Positions 17,216-22,690 of a stretch of DNA of 25,521 nt are shown here, in pieces. Origin of the DNA: CAYMCQ01 sp964389025 (GTDB lineage Bacteria > Verrucomicrobiota > Verrucomicrobiia > Limisphaerales > CAYMCQ01); contig CAYMCQ010000061.1 of assembly GCA_964389025.1 (NCBI GenBank), forward strand, positions 1-25,521. The letters run 5' to 3'. The notes below the pieces were generated by a model that searched no databases, was not told the DNA's origin, and saw only the letters and a program-made list of their open reading frames with translations. The number at the start of each line of letters is the position of its first letter. The stretch's first letter is position 1. The translations under genes were made by a program, and so were the position numbers.

Positions 17216-17288
17216 CGCTCCGCCAGTCCTCTGGCGCTTTTGGAACGCGAGTCCTCCAATTAAAGCGGCAGAGGACTGCAACTCCAAG
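17216..17288. repeat. Two-hairpin element with TCCT/AGGA loops, copy 1
   Basis: The first hairpin is CGCCAG-TCCT-CTGGCG (17221-17236), the second GCAG-AGGA-CTGC (17268-17279). The trailing TTGGAAC and ACTCCAA flanks are shared with the copy at 18226-18303, although the stems differ in sequence. It begins 5 bp after the ALDH stop codon and could act as a terminator-like structure, though no T-run follows. Confidence 0.82.
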
Positions 17289-17370
17289 GCTGCTATCGCG
17301 CTCGCAGCCGCCCATGCTCAAATTCTTCGCCCACAGTCATAATTGCGCCTATCGCGAACACCAGACGCAA

Positions 17371-18195
17371 TCAGCCTCCACCATTGAAACAACCGAAACT
17401 CGTCAGTTGCTTTCGCAGCAAACCGTTGCTGGCGATCATCTGGAATTTTTCCGAGCCGGGTATCGGCTTGTGCCAGAACTCGCCGCCCGCGCATTCCACA
17501 ATCAAGCCGCCAGCCGCGATGTCCCACAAGCTGATGCCGCCCTCGACGTAGGCGTCAAAACGGCCAGTCGCGACATAAGTCAGCGCCAGCGCCGCCGAGC
17601 CCATGATGCGGACTTTGCGGACGCGATGCACGAGCTTGTTGAAGTATGGCAATCCCGCACTCAAAGTTTGCCTTGTCTTCGCAAAACCGTTGGCGACGAC
17701 CGTGTCGCGCAACAGGCGGCGCCTGCTCACGCGAATGATTTGGCCGTTCAACCGCGCTGGTTGATTGCGAATGGCCGTCCAAAGTTCATCCTGAAACGGA
17801 TCGTAAACCACGCCGACAGTCGTCTCATAATCGGCTATCGTCGATCGGCTATTGGCTCTTGCCTGACGAGTTTGCAACGCGATGCAAACTGCCGCGTGCG
17901 GAATGCCGTAGGTGAAATTCACAGTGCCGTCAATCGGGTCAATGATCCAGCGCTCGGGTGAATTCGGATCGCCAGCGTTGCCTTCTTCGCCAACGACAGA
18001 AATTTTTGGAAAATTTTTGTGGAGAGTCCGCTCAATCAACTTCTGACAGCGCACGTCGAGTTCGAGCTTGATGTCGTGGAGCGTGGCCTCGTTGACTTTC
18101 TTCGCTGCGTGCAAATTTTGCAGCATCAATTGTCCAGCAGCACGGGCGGCTTCGACTGCACAGGCGAGAGACCGTTTCTGTTCAGAGCGGTTCAT
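17371..18195 (-). CDS. Inositol monophosphatase family protein (SuhB/CysQ-like)
   Basis: A 274-residue Mg-dependent, Li-sensitive type sugar/nucleotide phosphatase. Metal ligands are visible: Glu70/71 in VVGEEGN, Asp86 and Asp89 in WIIDPIDGTVNFTYGIP, and the late Asp in LWDIAAGGLIVECAGG. These place it with inositol-1-phosphatases (SuhB) rather than fructose-1,6-bisphosphatase; 3'-phosphoadenosine phosphatase (CysQ) is a real alternative. Between VCIALQ and VGVVYDP the protein has about 15 more residues than usual (ARANSRSTIADYE), and the DNA there contains a repeated TCGGCTAT motif. The gene is flanked on both sides by copies of one hairpin element. Confidence 0.92.
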   Translation of the reverse strand: MNRSEQKRSLACAVEAARAAGQLMLQNLHAAKKVNEATLHDIKLELDVRCQKLIERTLHKNFPKISVVGEEGNAGDPNSPERWIIDPIDGTVNFTYGIPHAAVCIALQTRQARANSRSTIADYETTVGVVYDPFQDELWTAIRNQPARLNGQIIRVSRRRLLRDTVVANGFAKTRQTLSAGLPYFNKLVHRVRKVRIMGSAALALTYVATGRFDAYVEGGISLWDIAAGGLIVECAGGEFWHKPIPGSEKFQMIASNGLLRKQLTSFGCFNGGG

Positions 18196-18225
18196 GAGTT
18201 GGGCTGTTTGGTCGCGAGAGCGTCT

Positions 18226-18303
18226 TGGGCTGCGGCAGTCCTCTGCCGCTTTGGAACTAGCGCGTGTTCGTGCGAAAGCGCCAGAGGACTGGCGCAGTCC
18301 AAA
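18226..18303. repeat. Two-hairpin element with TCCT/AGGA loops, copy 2
   Basis: Both hairpins are perfect: GCGGCAG-TCCT-CTGCCGC (18232-18249) and GCGCCAG-AGGA-CTGGCGC (18278-18295). TTTGGAAC and AGTCCAAAA flanks match copy 1 at 17216-17288. Stem bases differ between copies with compensating changes. It lies upstream of the phosphatase gene and downstream of the transglutaminase gene. Confidence 0.85.
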
Positions 18304-18356
18304 ACCTGTCGGAACTTAAAGCGATAGTCGGAAAATTTCACCGTCGAAAGGTTTTT

Positions 18357-19967
18357 TCACCGCCCGGTTCTTTTTGCGGATCTGCCTGAGTCGAGTTCCG
18401 TCCAAATCAGGCTGTAGGAATATTGATCGAAGTAGATGTTCGTGTTGCCATATTCCAATTCGCCGCGCTGGAAATCCACGTCATCGGAGCGGAAGGAATT
18501 TTTGGGGGGCGTGAGTCGTTGGCTGTGGTCGCTGTTGGCAGCCATGCGATATTGATCCAGTCCGCCGAAATAAAAATCACGCGCCTCGCGCTTCTGCTCC
18601 GGCGTGAGCGTCGTGGCGTAGCGCATCGCCCAGATGCTTTTGTAAGGATCAACCGGGATCCAGCCGTAGGGCGCGACGTAAATCTCGCACCAGTCGTGAA
18701 TGGATTTTGCGTTTGGAAAAGTGTTCCAGCCGGTCTGCCAGCGCGCGGGGATGCCGTTAAGCCGGCAAAGCGTCATGAACAACAGCGCTTCCTGCCCGCA
18801 ATCGCCGTAGCCGCGCCGCAGACATTCCTGGCTGATGTTGCGAATCGTCGAATACTCCAGTGCATAGCTGTATTTGATGCTTTCGCCGATCCAATCGTAA
18901 AACGCTTTCGCTTTGAGCAACGGATTTTTTTCTGAGCCGGCAATCTTTTCCGACAACGCGCGAATCTCAGGCGTGAACACGACATGCGGCGCTTCGCTCG
19001 TGAATTTTTTCAAATCTGTTTCGCTTAAGCTGCTTGCCGAATCTGTGGTGCGGCCGTCCCGGCTGCGGGTTCCAGCAGCGTCTCGCTGCGAGTTTCCGCT
19101 TGCGTCACCTTGCGGTGAGACGCCGCTTGAACACGCAGGCGAGGACGCTTGCGCTACATCACCCGAACTCAAATCAAAATGCACGCCATACATCGTGTAA
19201 TCGTATTCTATCTTGAACTCCGTCGGTTTGTCCTTGCGTGCGGGTTGTTCGAGATAGACGGCGCGAATCGGGCTTGTCTCGTCGTCGAGATGCTTCACGG
19301 GCGACGACGCTTTGAGAAACTTGAAATCCGTCTGGAATGGATAGCTGCGCGGAATCGGCAGCCAGGCGCGGATCACTTTGCCGTCCGGCGCGGCGTTGGA
19401 TTTCGCCGTCACGGTCATCGTCACGTGAAAATGTTTCGGCAGCACATAAGGTCTTTTCTCGGCAGCGGCGGCGCGTTTGATGGCGCGGATCGTTTCCAGC
19501 ACGGCTTTGTCATGCGCGGCGGTGTCCTTGGGCGGAATGCGGCGCGGATTCAGTTCCGGGTAACGAAAGAAAAGATTGCTGACGCTCGACCCCATGAAAT
19601 AGCGCTTGCCATCAATCTCGCGGCTGTCGAACCGACCCTCCTCAACCCACTTGTCGAATTCTTCCTGTGTCAGACCTTTCACCGACTTTTTGAGTTCGGC
19701 GAAAAGCTCTTCCTTCGTGTAGGGAAAATCTTTTTTGATCCGGTCGAGGCGGTCGAGTTCCCATTGCAATTCCTTCAGCGGATAAGGATTTTTCGGATAA
19801 TTTATGGCCGACCGGAGAAAATTACTTGCGGCTTTGAAGTTGCCATAATCTGCGTTCTGCTTTGCTTGTTTAAAACCGTCGCCACTCAAATAGTGACCTT
19901 GTCCAAAACAAATCTGATTCAACGTCAGGCAAATCATAACTCCCAAAGCCAATCCGGTTCTTTTCAT
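18357..19967 (-). CDS. Exported transglutaminase-like cysteine peptidase-fold protein
   Basis: A 536-residue protein starting at ATG 19967 with a signal peptide (MKRTGLALGVMICLTLNQIC, FGQ). Residues 30-200 are helical and of unknown type; a beta-rich region follows (FHVTMTVTAKSNAAPDGKVI). The transglutaminase core has catalytic Cys in RRGYGDCGQEALLFMTL, His in KSIHDWCEIYVAPYGW and Asp in IPVDPYKS. Members of this superfamily include peptidases and peptide cross-link modifying enzymes; the activity here is unknown. At about residues 269-308 (SSPACSSGVSPQGDASGNSQ and beyond) there is a low-complexity insertion encoded by a palindromic repeat at 19044-19162. The frame continues into repeat DNA upstream of 19967, which I exclude. 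Confidence 0.87.
   Translation of the reverse strand: MKRTGLALGVMICLTLNQICFGQGHYLSGDGFKQAKQNADYGNFKAASNFLRSAINYPKNPYPLKELQWELDRLDRIKKDFPYTKEELFAELKKSVKGLTQEEFDKWVEEGRFDSREIDGKRYFMGSSVSNLFFRYPELNPRRIPPKDTAAHDKAVLETIRAIKRAAAAEKRPYVLPKHFHVTMTVTAKSNAAPDGKVIRAWLPIPRSYPFQTDFKFLKASSPVKHLDDETSPIRAVYLEQPARKDKPTEFKIEYDYTMYGVHFDLSSGDVAQASSPACSSGVSPQGDASGNSQRDAAGTRSRDGRTTDSASSLSETDLKKFTSEAPHVVFTPEIRALSEKIAGSEKNPLLKAKAFYDWIGESIKYSYALEYSTIRNISQECLRRGYGDCGQEALLFMTLCRLNGIPARWQTGWNTFPNAKSIHDWCEIYVAPYGWIPVDPYKSIWAMRYATTLTPEQKREARDFYFGGLDQYRMAANSDHSQRLTPPKNSFRSDDVDFQRGELEYGNTNIYFDQYSYSLIWTELDSGRSAKRTGR
19044..19162. repeat. Palindromic repeat inserted in frame in the transglutaminase gene
   Basis: About 119 bp containing four hairpins: GCGGCCG-TCC-CGGCTGC (19050-19066), GCAGCG-TCT-CGCTGC (19075-19089), an imperfect GCGTC/GACGC stem (19102-19123) and GCAGGCG-AGGA-CGCTTGC (19135-19152, 1 mismatch or wobble). 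Its encoded Ser/Ala/Gly-rich peptide lies between the beta domain and the catalytic core. The first hairpin resembles the one at 20020-20036 upstream of the same gene. Confidence 0.82.
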
Positions 19968-20019
19968 GGGCGGCAGTTTGCCCGCGAGACGCTTCAAGCG
20001 CAATTCAGAGACGTGGAGC

Positions 20020-20036
20020 GCGGCTGTCCCAGCCGC
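20020..20036. repeat. GCGGCTG-TCC-CAGCCGC hairpin upstream of the transglutaminase gene
   Basis: A perfect 7-bp stem with TCC loop, in the leader region of the minus-strand transglutaminase gene. GTGGAGCG before it matches the GTGGTGCG that opens the repeat at 19044-19162, so it looks like a partial copy of the same family. Confidence 0.75.
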
Positions 20037-20119
20037 AGCGTGCGGAATGGCAACGCGCCGCGGGTGAGACACGCGCGGTCCGGTCTTTTTAAGGCACTTT
20101 GACGTTTTTTCACGAGAAA

Positions 20120-20450
20120 TGAGCGCTTCGCAGATTCACAAAAGCGTTTTGTGCTTACCCGAAATCGTTTTGTGTAAGCACAAAAAGGTTTTGTGTAAGC
20201 CCGAAAGGCCTGCGGGCAAGCCCGGACGACGTTTGTGTGTCCCCGCAACGCGTTTGTGGATGCCCGGAAGACCTTCGGGGATGCCCGCAAAGCTTCCGGG
20301 TGTGCCCGGACGATGTTTGTTTGTGCCCGCACGAGTCGCGGGGATGCCCGGAAGGCGTTTGTGGATGCCCGAAGGATCTTTGTTGATGCCCGGAATGTTT
20401 GCGGGGATGCCCAAAGGAGGTTTGTGTTTGCCCGAACAGCGTGTGTGACA
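20120..20450. repeat. 21-bp tandem array, about 15 units
   Basis: A CCCG (or close variant) recurs at 20158, 20179, 20200, 20221, 20242, 20263, 20284, 20305, 20326, 20347, 20368, 20389, 20410 and 20431, an exact 21-bp period without a single phase slip. A typical unit contains TTTGTGGATGCCCGGAAG. The left units (before 20200) are the most diverged. Because 21 is a multiple of three, several frames on both strands are open and would give heptapeptide-repeat proteins, but none has a ribosome binding site or a recognisable fold. I annotate it as a minisatellite and not as a gene. Confidence 0.93.
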
Positions 20451-20496
20451 GTCCAGCCGCTGCCTGGCCGTCAAATTTAACGAAAATCATCCACGC

Positions 20497-20553
20497 TCAA
20501 AATGCTTCCTTCGATAATACTTTAGCGCTGCAAACTGAAAAGTGCCGGCTCAC
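20497..20553 (-). pseudogene. Possible hicA toxin remnant
   Basis: A GTG overlapping the hicB-like stop (GTGA) opens 18 codons reading VSRHFSVCSAKVLSKEAF before a TGA. This resembles the HicA N-terminus (a short lead, then S-x-K-x-V-L-x-x-L-x-K-x-G-F), but everything after is missing and the 21-bp array begins soon after. The call depends on the neighbouring hicB relic and is tentative. Confidence 0.3.
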
Positions 20554-20754
20554 GGCAAAGCCACTTCGAGCAGCTTGTCTCCTTCGGCGAGTTCTCGGGG
20601 CGCAGGTTCGAACCACAACGCCAACGCTTCCTTGGCATTCCCAATCGCTTCGGTTTCCGAATCACCGGCGGACGCGCAGCCTGGCAATTGCCGGGAACAC
20701 CACCGACCATCGCTTCACGTTGGAATCGAATTGAACGAGAAGGCGCAATTTCAT
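20550..20754 (-). pseudogene. Frameshifted hicB-like antitoxin gene
   Basis: From ATG 20754 the minus strand reads MKLRLLVQFDSNVKRWSVVF, then P. After one extra base near 20688-20691 it continues in another frame as LPGCASAGDSETEAIGNAKE, then ALALWFE, to a TGA at 20550. Joined, this is a complete HicB-like antitoxin of about 67 residues (VFPELPGC-x-S-x-GD-x-x-EEA pattern). The 205-bp length is one base more than a whole number of codons, which fits a single 1-bp insertion. Neither half alone is a sensible protein. HicB normally neutralises the mRNA interferase HicA. A sequencing error would make the gene intact. Confidence 0.75.
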
Positions 20755-20814
20755 AATTGGAATTTAGACGTGTCGGCTTGGGATGACAAGGCGGCGCAAT
20801 CCATTAGAAAAATG

Positions 20815-20944
20815 GGGAGCGCAGGCGTCTCGCCTGCAGTTTTCGGCGTCCCGCCGAAAACCTCTGCGCATCGAAAAATGTTTGCGGCACGGATGCACCA
20901 GTCGGCCGGACGCCGACTGGTGCAACCGAGACGGTCGCGCTCCC
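20815..20944. repeat. 130-bp composite palindromic repeat
   Basis: The ends GGGAGCGC and GCGCTCCC are inverted repeats. Inside are GCAGGCG-TCT-CGCCTGC (20821-20837), TTTTCGGCG-TCC-CGCCGAAAA (20840-20860), and a 12-bp stem GCACCAGTCGGC around CGGAC (20895-20923). It has no coding content. It lies between the hicB relic and pgi, about 80 bp before the pgi start, and may overlap the pgi promoter region. Confidence 0.85.
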
Positions 20945-21024
20945 TGAACGCAAAAGAGTTGTAAAATCTGAGAACAAACTGGTAGTGATGGTTGCAATCC
21001 AGAAGGCTGAATCGAAGGAACAAC

Positions 21025-22659
<1,635 letters not shown>

Positions 22660-22674
22660 TAACGAATGAGATTG

Positions 22675-22690
22675 AATCGCCGGAGCGATT
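22675..22690. terminator. Weak hairpin between convergent pgi and valS
   Basis: AATCGC-CGGA-GCGATT forms a 6-bp stem between the convergent genes and touches the valS stop codon. There is no long T-run on either strand, so a bidirectional terminator role is only a guess. Confidence 0.3.

Noticed and set aside
17212..17300. Rho-independent terminator after the ALDH gene
   Set aside because: The hairpins belong to a dispersed repeat family and lack a following T-run. Any termination role is unproven.
20120..20450. CRISPR array
   Set aside because: The units are contiguous 21-bp repeats with no spacers, diverged internally, and no cas genes are nearby.
20136..20474. Heptapeptide-repeat protein gene on the minus strand
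   Set aside because: Several frames are equally open because the period is a multiple of three. No ribosome binding site, signal peptide or conserved flank favours one, so it is listed as a repeat only.
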